Source: an uncultured Clostridia bacterium (GTDB taxonomy: Bacteria; Bacillota; Clostridia; TANB77; CAG-508). From it: a DNA stretch of 16,736 nucleotides. A program made the translations under genes and the position numbers. The DNA is taken from assembly GCA_947595555.1 (NCBI GenBank), contig CANQES010000025.1:1-16736 (forward strand). Reading direction: 5' to 3'. The notes below the pieces were generated by a model. The model was not told the origin of the DNA and made no database searches. It saw only the letters and a program-made list of their open reading frames with translations. This document shows, in pieces, positions 7,158 to 14,114 of this stretch (the stretch's first letter is position 1; every line of letters starts with the position of its first letter).

Positions 7158-7505
7158 ATGGAGAAAAATGTGGAAATTAGTATTTTAAATCAAATTTATG
7201 GATTATTATTAACTAATAAACAACGTGATATCATAGATGACTACTATAATCGTGACATGTCATTATCTGAAATTGCAGAAAATAATAACATTACAAGACA
7301 AGCCGTTCGAGACATTTTAAAGAAAGGGGAGAGAAAGCTTTTCGAATACGAAGAAAAGTTGCAGTTTATGAAAAGGATGTTGAACCAAGAAAAGAAAATC
7401 GAAAAAGTTTTATCAGAATTAACAAAAATACAAACAAGTTATTCTGATAAACAAGTAGCAAGTGTATTAGAAAACATAAAAAAAGAATTAAATTGTTTAG
7501 TTTAA
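7158..7505 (+). CDS. ylxM: YlxM family SRP-associated helix-turn-helix protein
   Basis: A 115-residue protein of the YlxM/UPF0122 family, which in Firmicutes is encoded immediately before ffh and is linked to the signal recognition particle. Residues about 17-62 form a sigma-factor region-4-like helix-turn-helix (TNKQRDIIDDYYNRDMSLSE, then NNITRQAVRDILKKGERKL). A charged, helical C-terminal part that probably forms a coiled coil follows. The ATG at 7158 has AGAGGT seven bases upstream. Its stop lies 13 bases before the ffh start, and it overlaps the ffh ribosome binding region, so translation is probably coupled. Its molecular activity is not well defined even in the known family. Confidence 0.92.
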   Translation: MEKNVEISILNQIYGLLLTNKQRDIIDDYYNRDMSLSEIAENNNITRQAVRDILKKGERKLFEYEEKLQFMKRMLNQEKKIEKVLSELTKIQTSYSDKQVASVLENIKKELNCLV

Positions 7506-7518
7506 AGGAGTGAAACAT

Positions 7519-8871
7519 ATGGCTTTTGAGGGATTATCTTCTAGGTTGCAAGACATAACAAGGAGAATTAAAGGAAAAGCAAGAATAACAGAATCTGACT
7601 TAAAAGAAATGTTAAGAGAAGTAAAACTTGCTCTTTTAGAAGCTGATGTAAATTACAAAATTGTAAAAGATTTTGTAGCAACAATAGGAGAAAAAGCCCT
7701 GGGTCAAGATGTCTTAAAATCACTAACACCAGGACAACAAGTAATCAAAATAGTAAAAGATGAATTAGTGGAATTACTAGGAAGAACTGAAAGTAAAATC
7801 AATTTTACTCCAAATCCACCAACTATAATTATGTTAGTAGGATTACAAGGTTCTGGTAAAACAACAACTTGTGGAAAATTAGCCAATTTGCTACGAAAAC
7901 AAGGAAAAAAGCCATTGCTAGTAGCGTGTGATATTTATAGACCAGCTGCTATACAACAATTACAAGTTGTTGGAAAACAATTAAACATTCCAGTATTTGC
8001 AAATGAAAATTCAAAAGATGTTATACATATTGCTAAACAAGCCATGTCAACAGCTATATCTAAATTAAATGATGTTATCATTTTAGATACTGCAGGACGT
8101 TTGCACATTGATGAAGCATTAATGGATGAATTAAAAAACTTAAAAAGTGGAATTAAGCCACATGAAATATTATTAGTCGTTGATAGTATGACAGGGCAGG
8201 ATGCTGTAAATGTAGCAGAAAAATTCAATGAAACACTTGGCATTGATGGTGTTGTCTTAACTAAATTAGACGGTGACACAAGAGGTGGTGCTGCATTATC
8301 TGTTAAAAAAGTAACAGGAAAACCAATTAAATTTGCAGCAACTGGAGAGAAACTAAGTGATATTGAAACATTTCATCCAGACAGAATGGCACAAAGAATT
8401 TTAGGTATGGGAGATATTTTATCAGTCATTGAAAAAGCAGAAGAAGCGTTTGATATAGAAGAAGCAGAAAAGTTAGAAAAGCAATTAAAGAAAAAAGAGT
8501 TAGACTTAGACGATTATTTAGCACAGCTACGACAGGTTAAAAAAATGGGGTCATTTTCTTCTTTATTAAAAATGATACCAGGAATGAATCAAATAAAGGA
8601 TTTAAAAGTTGATGACAAAGAATTTGTCAAAATAGAAGCCATTATTTGTTCAATGACAAAAAAAGAAAGAAGAGACACAAGGCTTTTAAATGCAAGTCGT
8701 AGACAGAGAATTGCTAGAGGAAGTGGAACAACAGTGCAAGACATCAACAAATTTATAAAATCTTTTGAAATGACGCAAAAAATGATGAAAAAAATGCAAA
8801 GTAATAAAGGTGGAATGAAGAAATTACTAAATGGAATTGATGAAAACACCTTAAAAAACTTTAAAATTTAA
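7519..8871 (+). CDS. ffh: Signal recognition particle protein Ffh (SRP54)
   Basis: The protein core of the signal recognition particle. It binds SRP RNA and the signal sequences of nascent membrane and secreted proteins, and with FtsY delivers ribosomes to the translocon using GTP. The 450-residue protein has the helical N domain (about 1-85) and the GTPase G domain, with P-loop GLQGSGKTT (108-116), DTAGR and TKLDGDTRGG. A methionine-rich M domain follows from about 325, with MIPGMNQIK and the RNA-binding helices around RRQRIARGSG. A GTG at 7510 is in frame and would add MKH. The ATG at 7519 is preferred because AAGGAG (7505-7510) lies eight bases before it and because Ffh proteins begin MAFEGLS. 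Confidence 0.98.
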   Translation: MAFEGLSSRLQDITRRIKGKARITESDLKEMLREVKLALLEADVNYKIVKDFVATIGEKALGQDVLKSLTPGQQVIKIVKDELVELLGRTESKINFTPNPPTIIMLVGLQGSGKTTTCGKLANLLRKQGKKPLLVACDIYRPAAIQQLQVVGKQLNIPVFANENSKDVIHIAKQAMSTAISKLNDVIILDTAGRLHIDEALMDELKNLKSGIKPHEILLVVDSMTGQDAVNVAEKFNETLGIDGVVLTKLDGDTRGGAALSVKKVTGKPIKFAATGEKLSDIETFHPDRMAQRILGMGDILSVIEKAEEAFDIEEAEKLEKQLKKKELDLDDYLAQLRQVKKMGSFSSLLKMIPGMNQIKDLKVDDKEFVKIEAIICSMTKKERRDTRLLNASRRQRIARGSGTTVQDINKFIKSFEMTQKMMKKMQSNKGGMKKLLNGIDENTLKNFKI

Positions 8872-8977
8872 TATGTTATTAATTTTTTATATTTATAAAA
8901 TAAACAAGGATAGAGGCAGGTAATTTTTTAAAATAAGGAAAAAGAGGCCGTCCCCAAATCCGTATGGAGGTGAAAAA
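8872..8977 (+). other. ffh-rpsP spacer with a possible structured leader
   Basis: This 106-base spacer has an AT-rich first half without a convincing promoter. AAGGATAGAGG at 8907-8917 also occurs at 3295-3305 in the pheS leader. A GC-rich patch (about 8947-8968, GGCCGTCCCCAAATCCG) follows just before the rpsP ribosome binding site. The patch resembles GTCCCC-type short repeats scattered in clostridial genomes, or could be a leader element. No full hairpin with a T tract is visible. Confidence 0.3.
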
Positions 8978-9208
8978 ATGGTAAAAATCAGATTACAAAG
9001 ACAAGGAAAGAAAAAAGCTCCATTTTATCATATTGTAGTAGCAGATTCAAGAAGCCCAAGAGATGGTAAAATTATTGAGCAATTAGGAACATATGACCCA
9101 ATGACAGATCCAGTAACAATAGTATTAGATAAAGAAAAAGTAGAAAAATGGATTAAGAATGGTGCAAAACCAACAGATACAGTAAAAGCATTAATCGAAA
9201 AAGCATAA
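8978..9208 (+). CDS. rpsP: 30S ribosomal protein S16
   Basis: A structural protein of the small ribosomal subunit that stabilises the 5' and central parts of 16S rRNA. The 76-residue protein begins with the family signature VKIRLQRQGKKKAPFYHIVVADSRSPRDGKIIEQLGTYDP (seen here in pieces: KIRLQRQGKKKAPFYHIVV, then DSRSPRDG). It is at the short end of the family, which is usually about 80-90 residues, because it stops soon after KPTDTVKALIEKA. The ATG has a strong GGAGGTG site upstream. khpA follows at 9225. Confidence 0.98.
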   Translation: MVKIRLQRQGKKKAPFYHIVVADSRSPRDGKIIEQLGTYDPMTDPVTIVLDKEKVEKWIKNGAKPTDTVKALIEKA

Positions 9209-9224
9209 GGAGATGATTACAAAC

Positions 9225-9455
9225 ATGAAAGATATATTAGAGACTATTATTTTGAATTTAGTTGATAATAAGGAATTTGTTAATATCAAAGAAATAGAAG
9301 GAGAAAAATCCATAATCTTTGAAGTAAAAGTTGCTGAAAGTGATATGGGAAAAATAATAGGAAAGCAAGGAAGAATTGCAAAGTCTATTAGAACTGTCAT
9401 GAAAGCGGTAGCAACGAAGGAACAAAAAAGAGTTTCTGTTGAATTTATTGGATAA
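9225..9455 (+). CDS. khpA: KH-domain RNA-binding protein KhpA
   Basis: A 76-residue single KH domain, the size of KhpA (YlqC). In Gram-positive bacteria KhpA pairs with KhpB and binds RNA, with effects on cell elongation and division. The RNA-binding GxxG loop is GKQG within GKIIGKQGRIAKSIRT. An in-frame ATG at 9213 would add four residues, but the AAGGAG (9207-9212) abuts it. The ATG at 9225 lies at a workable distance from that site and gives MKDILETIILNLVDNKEFV, the usual start of this family. The rpsP-khpA-rimM-trmD order is the standard Firmicutes arrangement. Its stop lies 14 bases before the rimM start. Confidence 0.93.
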   Translation: MKDILETIILNLVDNKEFVNIKEIEGEKSIIFEVKVAESDMGKIIGKQGRIAKSIRTVMKAVATKEQKRVSVEFIG

Positions 9456-9469
9456 TGGGAGTTAAAAAA

Positions 9470-9976
9470 ATGACAAAGTATCTTGAAATTGGTCAAGTTG
9501 TAAATACCTTTGGTATAAAGGGTATGATAAAAGTTAAACCATTTACAGATGATATTAAAAGATTTGATAAATTGAAAACAGTATATATCGAAAATAAAAC
9601 AGCTAGAAAAGAATATGACGTTGAAGAAGTAAAGTATCATAAAGATATGGTACTAATGAAACTCAAAGGTATTAATACTCTAGAAGAAGCTAATTTATTA
9701 AGACAGAGTTATTTATTAGTGGATAGAGAAAATGAGGAACCTTTAGAAGAAGGAGTCTATTATATTGTAGATTTAATTGGATTAGAGGTTTATACAGATG
9801 AGGGACAGTTACTTGGAAATGTTGAAGATATTTTTAATACAGGAAGTAACGATGTGTATGTCGTAAAAAATCAATTAGGAAAACAAATCCTTTTGCCTGG
9901 GATACCAGATGTTTTAAAGGATATAAACCTAGGTAAGAAAAGAATAACAGTACACCTAATCCCTGGTTTAATGTAA
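9470..9976 (+). CDS. rimM: 16S rRNA maturation factor RimM
   Basis: A 30S assembly factor that binds S19 and the 16S 3' head domain during late maturation. The 168-residue protein has the N-terminal RimM barrel (about 1-85, YLEIGQVVNTFGIKGMIKVKPF split as YLEIGQVV and FGIKGMIKVKPF). A linker and a C-terminal PRC-barrel follow (about 95-168, YYIVDLIGLEVYTDEGQLLG split as YYIVDLIGLEVY and GQLLGNVEDIFNTGSNDVYVV). An upstream ATG at 9455 overlaps the khpA stop. The ATG at 9470 is chosen because GGGAG lies eight bases before it and the product MTKYLEIGQ matches the family start. It is encoded between khpA and trmD, with only 15 bases to the trmD start. Confidence 0.96.
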   Translation: MTKYLEIGQVVNTFGIKGMIKVKPFTDDIKRFDKLKTVYIENKTARKEYDVEEVKYHKDMVLMKLKGINTLEEANLLRQSYLLVDRENEEPLEEGVYYIVDLIGLEVYTDEGQLLGNVEDIFNTGSNDVYVVKNQLGKQILLPGIPDVLKDINLGKKRITVHLIPGLM

Positions 9977-9991
9977 TGTGTGGAGGAAGAA

Positions 9992-10672
9992 ATGAAATTT
10001 GATGTTTTAACACTTTTCCCAGAAATGTTTGAACCAGTAAAGCAAAGCATTTTAGGAAAAGCGATGGAAAAAAATCTAATAGAAGTTAATTTGATTAATA
10101 TTAGACATTTTTCAAAAGATAAACACAAAAAAGTAGATGATACTCCATATGGTGGTGGTGCTGGTATGGTTATGAAACCAGATGTTGTGTATGATGCTTA
10201 TAAATCAATAGAACATGAAAATGCAAAAGTCATTTATTTATCACCACAAGGACATACTTTAAACCAAAAAATAGTTGAAAGGTTAAGCAAAGAAAATCAT
10301 CTTATTCTGTTATGTGGACATTATGAAGGAATAGATCAAAGGGTTTTAGATAAAATAGTGGATGAAGAAATATCTATTGGAGATTATGTATTAACTGGTG
10401 GAGAGATTCCAGCCATGGTACTGATTGATAGTGTAAGTAGATATGTAGAAGGAGTTTTAAAGCAAGACTCTACACAAGAAGAAAGTTTTTCAAATGGACT
10501 ACTAGAATATCCACAATATACAAGACCAGAAATATTTGAAGGAGAATCAGTTCCAGACATATTGTTAACAGGACATCATCAAAATATAGAAAAATGGAGA
10601 AATGAAAAATCCATCGAGATGACTAAAAAGAAAAGACCAGATTTATTAAAAAATAAGCAATCGAAGTACTGA
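9992..10672 (+). CDS. trmD: tRNA (guanine-37-N1)-methyltransferase TrmD
   Basis: Transfers methyl from S-adenosylmethionine to N1 of G37 in tRNAs reading CNN codons, which prevents +1 frameshifting. The 226-residue protein begins MKFDVLTLFPEMF and has the SPOUT trefoil-knot motifs LLCGHYEGIDQRV and GDYVLTGGEIPAMVLIDS. The conserved PYGGGAGMVM loop lies near residue 50. A GTG at 9980 is in frame, but the ATG at 9992 sits directly after GGAGGAAG and gives the canonical N-terminus. rplS follows after 44 bases that contain only the rplS ribosome binding site. Confidence 0.98.
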   Translation: MKFDVLTLFPEMFEPVKQSILGKAMEKNLIEVNLINIRHFSKDKHKKVDDTPYGGGAGMVMKPDVVYDAYKSIEHENAKVIYLSPQGHTLNQKIVERLSKENHLILLCGHYEGIDQRVLDKIVDEEISIGDYVLTGGEIPAMVLIDSVSRYVEGVLKQDSTQEESFSNGLLEYPQYTRPEIFEGESVPDILLTGHHQNIEKWRNEKSIEMTKKKRPDLLKNKQSKY

Positions 10673-10716
10673 AAGAGTACCGCTCATTGCAATAAGAAAG
10701 AAGGAGGAATTCTAAA

Positions 10717-11316
10717 ATGGATATTATAAAATCTATTGAACATGAACAATTAAAAAACAAAATACCAGAATTAAAAGTTGGTAATACAGTAAGAGTACAC
10801 GTAAGAATAAAAGAAGGAAATAAAGAAAGAATCCAAGTATTTGAAGGAATTATCATGAAAGTACAAGGAGGAGGAGTTAACAAAACATTTACAGTTAGAA
10901 AGATTTCTTATGGTGTAGGTGTTGAAAAAACATTTTTAGTACATTCACCATTAGTAGAAAAAGTAGAACTAGTAAGAGTAGGTAAGGCAAGAAGAGCTAG
11001 ACTATTCTATTTAAGAGATAGAGTAGGTAAATCTGCTAAGACAAAAGAACAAGTAGGAGCAAGAATCGAAGACAGAGAAATTGTTGTTAAAGAAGACTTA
11101 GTTGAAGAAGAACCAGTTGCAGAAACTGAAGAAGTAGTTGAAACACCTGCTGAAGCACCAGTAGTAGAAGAAGTAAAAGAAGAAGTAAAAGCAGAAGCTG
11201 CTCCAGAAGAAGCACCAGCTGTAGAAACAGAAAATGTTGCTGTTCAAGAGACAGTAGATACTGTAAAAGAAGAAACAGTAGAAGATGTGAAAGCTGAACC
11301 ATCAGAAGAAAAATAA
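10717..11316 (+). CDS. rplS: 50S ribosomal protein L19 with a long acidic C-terminal extension
   Basis: L19 lies at the interface of the ribosomal subunits. Residues 1 to about 115 are a normal L19, including GNTVRVHVRIKEGNKERIQ, VFEGIIMKVQGGG and ARRARLFYLRDRVGKSAK. The family usually ends there. This protein continues for about 84 residues (116-199) made almost only of Glu, Val, Ala, Thr, Pro and Lys (for example EEPVAETEEVVETPAEAP), strongly acidic and of low complexity. The extension keeps the reading frame and codon style of the core, ends in a clean stop, and is followed 24 bases later by a terminator. It therefore looks genuine rather than an error. Its role is unknown; an unstructured tail on the ribosome surface is the likely form. 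The start has AGGAGG at good spacing. Confidence 0.97.
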   Translation: MDIIKSIEHEQLKNKIPELKVGNTVRVHVRIKEGNKERIQVFEGIIMKVQGGGVNKTFTVRKISYGVGVEKTFLVHSPLVEKVELVRVGKARRARLFYLRDRVGKSAKTKEQVGARIEDREIVVKEDLVEEEPVAETEEVVETPAEAPVVEEVKEEVKAEAAPEEAPAVETENVAVQETVDTVKEETVEDVKAEPSEEK

Positions 11317-11340
11317 AAAATAATTCTTTTTACATGACAT

Positions 11341-11387
11341 GTCTAACTTTGTGACATTAATCACAGAGTTAGGCATTGCTTTTTTTT
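11341..11387 (+). terminator. Intrinsic terminator of the rplS transcript
   Basis: A 14-bp stem (11341-11354 with 11361-11374, GTCTAACTTTGTGA/TCACAGAGTTAGGC, two G-U pairs) with a six-base loop is followed by ATTG-C and a run of eight Ts (11380-11387). It begins 24 bases after the rplS stop. The 3' end of the minus-strand regulator gene overlaps the right arm and T run. Confidence 0.88.
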
Positions 11388-11746
11388 AGTTTTTGATTTT
11401 GAATTTTAACTAATTCATTGGTAAAAGCAGATATAATTATTTTATTATCTTCAGTTAATTTTAAATAATCTTCTAAAAATTTTTCATCTGTTATATTATC
11501 AAAAATAGTAGTATTATTGTTGATTAAATCATCGAATAGAAAATCAGAGTTTATTTGTAAAGCTTTACAAAGGCTAATAATTGTAGTTGCACTTCCAAAA
11601 GCTATACCTCTTTCTAGCTGACTGATATATCTTGGTGATAAAGAAATCTTTTCTGCTAATTGTTCTTGGGTATATGCTACTTTAGATCTAGCTAATTTAA
11701 TTCTCTTTCCGATATTTTTTCTTAAAACTTTTTCTTGATTATTCAT
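11369..11746 (-). CDS. XRE-family transcriptional regulator
   Basis: A 125-residue DNA-binding protein. Residues about 8-65 form a Cro/CI-type helix-turn-helix (IGKRIKLARSKVAYTQEQLA, then LSPRYISQLERG). A short acidic linker and a helical C-terminal part (LKLTEDNKIIISAFTNELVK) follow, probably for dimerisation. The ATG has AGGAGG upstream on the minus strand. It is transcribed away from mraZ and toward rplS, and its last codons lie inside the rplS terminator. The upstream 11765-11790 region contains an imperfect CAAA-TTTG palindrome that might be its operator, but I see no strong promoter. Target genes are unknown; the long shared upstream spacer makes regulation of itself and possibly mraZ conceivable. 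Confidence 0.9.
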   Translation of the reverse strand: MNNQEKVLRKNIGKRIKLARSKVAYTQEQLAEKISLSPRYISQLERGIAFGSATTIISLCKALQINSDFLFDDLINNNTTIFDNITDEKFLEDYLKLTEDNKIIISAFTNELVKIQNQKLKKSNA

Positions 11747-11912
11747 AAGATTTCCTCCTACATTTTATACAACAAAGTATAGCAATTTGAGTTTAAAAAA
11801 AGAATGAACTGTAAATAAGAAAAAACAACACGAATAACACTAATAGTAGCAAAAGTGATATTTTATTTAAGTCTTAACAGTAAGAAAAAAATAAAAAAAT
11901 TTCAAAAAAGTA

Positions 11913-11941
11913 TTGCAAAATAATAAAACTTATATTAAAAT
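11913..11941 (+). promoter_or_regulatory. SigA-type promoter of the mraZ-rsmH-ftsL cluster
   Basis: A -35 TTGCAA (11913-11918) and a -10 TAAAAT (11936-11941) are 17 bases apart. The expected transcription start, near 11948, falls at the first repeat of the MraZ operator. Confidence 0.68.
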
Positions 11942-11948
11942 TTAATTG

Positions 11949-11988
11949 AAGTGGAGAAAAGTGGCACAAAGTGGTGGAAAGTGAAAGA
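11949..11988 (+). promoter_or_regulatory. MraZ operator: four 10-base AAGTGG repeats
   Basis: AAGTGG occurs at 11949, 11959 and 11969 with an exact 10-base period, followed by a weaker fourth copy AAGTGA at 11979. MraZ is known to bind tandem GTGG-type repeats with 10-base spacing in front of its own gene in many bacteria. Here the repeats lie just downstream of the -10 and just before the ribosome binding site, so bound MraZ would be expected to repress the cluster. Confidence 0.88.
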
Positions 11989-12000
11989 GGTGAAAATTCA

Positions 12001-12426
12001 TTGCTAATTGGTGAATACGAGCATTCTCTAGATGCAAAAGGCAGATTAATTATGCCAGCAAAATTAAGAATTGACATGGGAGAAAAGTTCATTGTAACGA
12101 AAGGTTTAGATGGATGTTTGTTTGCGTTTTCACAAAATGAATGGTTAAATTTTGAAACAAAATTAAAATCATTACCACTTTCAGATAAAAATGCTAGAAA
12201 CTTTGTGAGATTTTTCTTATCAGGAGCAACAGAATGTGAAATGGATAAACAAGGAAGATTTTTATTACCTAATAATTTAAGAATGTCAGCTAAATTAGAA
12301 AAGGAAGCAGTGATTATTGGAGTAGGAACAAGACTTGAAATTTGGGATAAGCAAACATGGCAAAATTGCGACGAAAATATTTCAGCAGATGACATTGCAG
12401 AAAATATGACATTGCTTGGTATATAA
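12001..12426 (+). CDS. mraZ: Transcriptional regulator MraZ
   Basis: A ring-forming DNA-binding protein that represses its own division and cell-wall cluster. The 141-residue protein has the two SpoVT/AbrB-like swapped-hairpin repeats, each with the family signature: DAKGR (about 11-15) and DKQGR (about 83-87). The start is a TTG at 12001, giving MLIGEYEHSLDAKGR, with AGAGGTG (11986-11992) eight bases upstream and the usual family length. A GTG at 11971 is also in frame but lies inside the operator repeats and lacks a ribosome binding site. It is first in the cluster; rsmH follows only after 239 bases, an unusually long gap. Confidence 0.96.
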   Translation: MLIGEYEHSLDAKGRLIMPAKLRIDMGEKFIVTKGLDGCLFAFSQNEWLNFETKLKSLPLSDKNARNFVRFFLSGATECEMDKQGRFLLPNNLRMSAKLEKEAVIIGVGTRLEIWDKQTWQNCDENISADDIAENMTLLGI

Positions 12427-12462
12427 CTTGAAAAAGTTTATATAAATTGCCAAAGAAAAGAA

Positions 12463-12575
12463 TACAAAAGATAGTTAAATTCTAAAGAAAAAGATACAAA
12501 AGATAAAAGTTTAATGTACAAAAGATAAAAATACAAAAGACATGTTAAACATAAGAAAATGAAAAACCAAAAGAT
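12463..12575 (+). repeat. Five irregular TACAAAAGAT-type repeats in the mraZ-rsmH spacer
   Basis: TACAAAAGAT occurs exactly at 12463, 12495 and 12517. Near copies are at 12532 (TACAAAAGAC) and 12566 (ACCAAAAGAT). The starts are spaced 32, 22, 15 and 34 bases, so this is not a regular array. All lie on the plus strand in a stretch that is nearly free of long ORFs. They could be binding sites for a protein or the trace of local duplication. In DNA this rich in A, partial matches are expected by chance, but three exact 10-mers in 65 bases are notable. Confidence 0.55.
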
Positions 12576-12590
12576 GAGTGAACATATGAA

Positions 12591-12655
12591 AAAGACAGCT
12601 GGTAGTATTCAAAGATTACTAGCTGTTTTCAATAAATTTTTAAATTTATTTTTTG
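12591..12655 (+). terminator. Two consecutive hairpins before rsmH, terminator- or attenuator-like
   Basis: The first hairpin pairs ACAGCT (12595-12600) and AGTA (12604-12607) with TACT and AGCTGT (12617-12626), with a small bulge; it extends outward by A-T pairs and is followed by TTTTC. The second is a perfect 9-bp palindrome, AATAAATTT/AAATTTATT (12631-12639 with 12642-12650), followed by a T run up to the rsmH ribosome binding site (GAGGTG, 12655-12660). Together they could reduce transcription between mraZ and rsmH. The second stem is only A-T and weak by itself. Confidence 0.45.
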
Positions 12656-12665
12656 AGGTGCTAAA

Positions 12666-13595
12666 TTGGAATTCAAACATAAACCAGTTATGCTAGAAGA
12701 ATGTTTGATAGGATTGAAAATAAAATCAGATGGAATCTATGTAGATGGTACGTTAGGCGGTGCTGGGCATAGTAAAGAAATTGCAAAAAAACTTTCAAAC
12801 AATGGCTTATTAATAGGAATTGACCGTGATGAAGAGGCTTTGCAGGCTGCAAAACAAAATCTAGAAAGATTTTCTAATGTAAAGTATGTACATGATAATC
12901 ATGATAATATTAAAAGTATATTAGAGCAATTAAACATAGATAAAGTTGATGGAATTTTATTAGATTTAGGAGTTTCTTCATATCAATTAGATGAAAAAAA
13001 TAGAGGATTTAGTTATTTAGGCGAAAATGTCTTAGATATGAGGATGGACAAAACACAAAAATTAACGGCAGACATAGTTATTAATCAATATACAGAGCAA
13101 GAATTAGCAAAGATAATTTATGAATATGGAGAGGAAAGATTTTCAAAACAGATTGCTCGAAATATTTGTAAAGTAAGAGAGGAACATCAAATAAAAACAA
13201 CAAAAGAATTAGTTGACATTATAGAAAAATCAATACCAAAGTCAAAACAAAAAGATGGACATCCAGCAAAAAGAACATTTCAGGCTATTCGTATTGAAGT
13301 AAATGATGAAATAAAACCATTATATCAAACTATAAAAGATTGTATAGACTGCTTAGCGACAGGAGGAAGATTATGTGTAATAACTTTCCATTCTTTAGAA
13401 GATAGAGCAGTAAAAAATGCATTTATAGAAGCAAAAGGTAAATGTATTTGTCCAAATGATTTACCGTATTGTGTATGTGGTGCAAAATCCCTTGGAAAAA
13501 TAATAACAAGGAAACCAATTATAGCTACTGAAGAAGAGTTAAAGGAAAATTCAAGGAGTAAAAGTGCAAAACTAAGAATTTTTGAAAAATACTAA
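12666..13595 (+). CDS. rsmH: 16S rRNA (cytosine-1402-N4)-methyltransferase RsmH
   Basis: Methylates N4 of C1402 in the decoding centre of 16S rRNA. The 309-residue protein begins MEFKHKPVMLEE and has the SAM-binding loop VDGTLGGAGHS (about 27-37). DGILLDLGVSSYQLD, RGFSY and the helical insert typical of RsmH/MraW follow, with FQAIRIEVNDEI and ITFHSLEDRAVK near the C-terminal part. A cysteine cluster, KCICPNDLPYCVC, is near residue 265. The start is TTG at 12666, with GAGGTG (12655-12660) five bases upstream; no ATG would give the canonical N-terminus. ftsL follows after 15 bases. TTG starts in both mraZ and rsmH suggest moderate translation. Confidence 0.97.
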   Translation: MEFKHKPVMLEECLIGLKIKSDGIYVDGTLGGAGHSKEIAKKLSNNGLLIGIDRDEEALQAAKQNLERFSNVKYVHDNHDNIKSILEQLNIDKVDGILLDLGVSSYQLDEKNRGFSYLGENVLDMRMDKTQKLTADIVINQYTEQELAKIIYEYGEERFSKQIARNICKVREEHQIKTTKELVDIIEKSIPKSKQKDGHPAKRTFQAIRIEVNDEIKPLYQTIKDCIDCLATGGRLCVITFHSLEDRAVKNAFIEAKGKCICPNDLPYCVCGAKSLGKIITRKPIIATEEELKENSRSKSAKLRIFEKY

Positions 13596-13610
13596 GGAGG
13601 TGAATAACTT

Positions 13611-14114
13611 ATGGCTAAAAGTAGATATGAATATGAAACAAGTCCACGAAAATTAGAACCAGACATTCGTAGAAAGAGACAAACACAAAGAGATAAATTA
13701 ACAGTAGTCGAAGATTTACCGAGACAAAATGTAAAAGTATCAAAAAAGCAAAAAGAACGACAAAAAAAATTGACGTTAATTGTTATTGGCATGTTTATGC
13801 TATTACTAACCATAAGTTATAGAAATTCACAAATAAATGAAAGATTTAGTCAAGTACAAACTTTAAAAAGACAATTATCATCTCTTCAGAAAGAAAATGA
13901 ACAATTAAAAGTTAGTATAGAAAATAGTGTTACTTTAAATACTATTGAAAAATTAGCGAAAGACAAGTTAGGAATGCAAAAATTAACTAACAAGCAAACC
14001 AAATATATTAGTTTACCAAAAAAAGACTATGTAGAGTCTACAACAGAAGAAGTTATAATAAAAAAAGAAAAAAATTGGTTTGAAGAATTTGTAGACAAAA
14101 TATTTCATAAATAA
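13611..14114 (+). CDS. ftsL: Cell division protein FtsL (septum formation initiator/DivIC-like)
   Basis: A bitopic membrane protein of the divisome, expected to form a coiled-coil complex with DivIC/FtsB and DivIB/FtsQ at the septum. The 167-residue protein has a long, basic cytoplasmic N-terminus (1-53, many Arg and Lys), one membrane span (about 54-70, LTLIVIGMFMLLLTIS), an extracytoplasmic leucine-zipper coiled coil (about 74-108), and the family motif IEKLAKDKLGM (112-122). The tail after residue 135 is longer than usual and ends in an amphipathic NWFEEFVDKIF. The ATG has a full AAGGAGGTGA site. Position between rsmH and the division transpeptidase gene supports FtsL over DivIC. Confidence 0.85.
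   Translation: MAKSRYEYETSPRKLEPDIRRKRQTQRDKLTVVEDLPRQNVKVSKKQKERQKKLTLIVIGMFMLLLTISYRNSQINERFSQVQTLKRQLSSLQKENEQLKVSIENSVTLNTIEKLAKDKLGMQKLTNKQTKYISLPKKDYVESTTEEVIIKKEKNWFEEFVDKIFHK

Noticed and set aside
9191..9640. Minus-strand 149-codon open frame across khpA and rimM
   Set aside because: It is antisense to two well-supported genes, with no ribosome binding site and no recognisable protein features.
11087..11302. Minus-strand open frame of 71 codons, nearly all leucine
   Set aside because: It is the mirror of the Glu-rich GAA/GTA codons of the L19 tail and has no start signals.
11971..12000. GTG start giving a 151-residue MraZ
   Set aside because: It lies within the MraZ operator repeats and lacks a ribosome binding site; the TTG at 12001 gives the canonical N-terminus.
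11874..12395. Minus-strand 173-codon open frame antisense to mraZ
   Set aside because: It covers the mraZ promoter, operator and gene, all strongly supported on the plus strand; the translation is Ser/Phe/Leu-rich as expected of a shadow frame.
12463..12575. CRISPR-like array
   Set aside because: Repeats are only 10 bases, unevenly spaced by 15-34 bases, and no cas gene is present.
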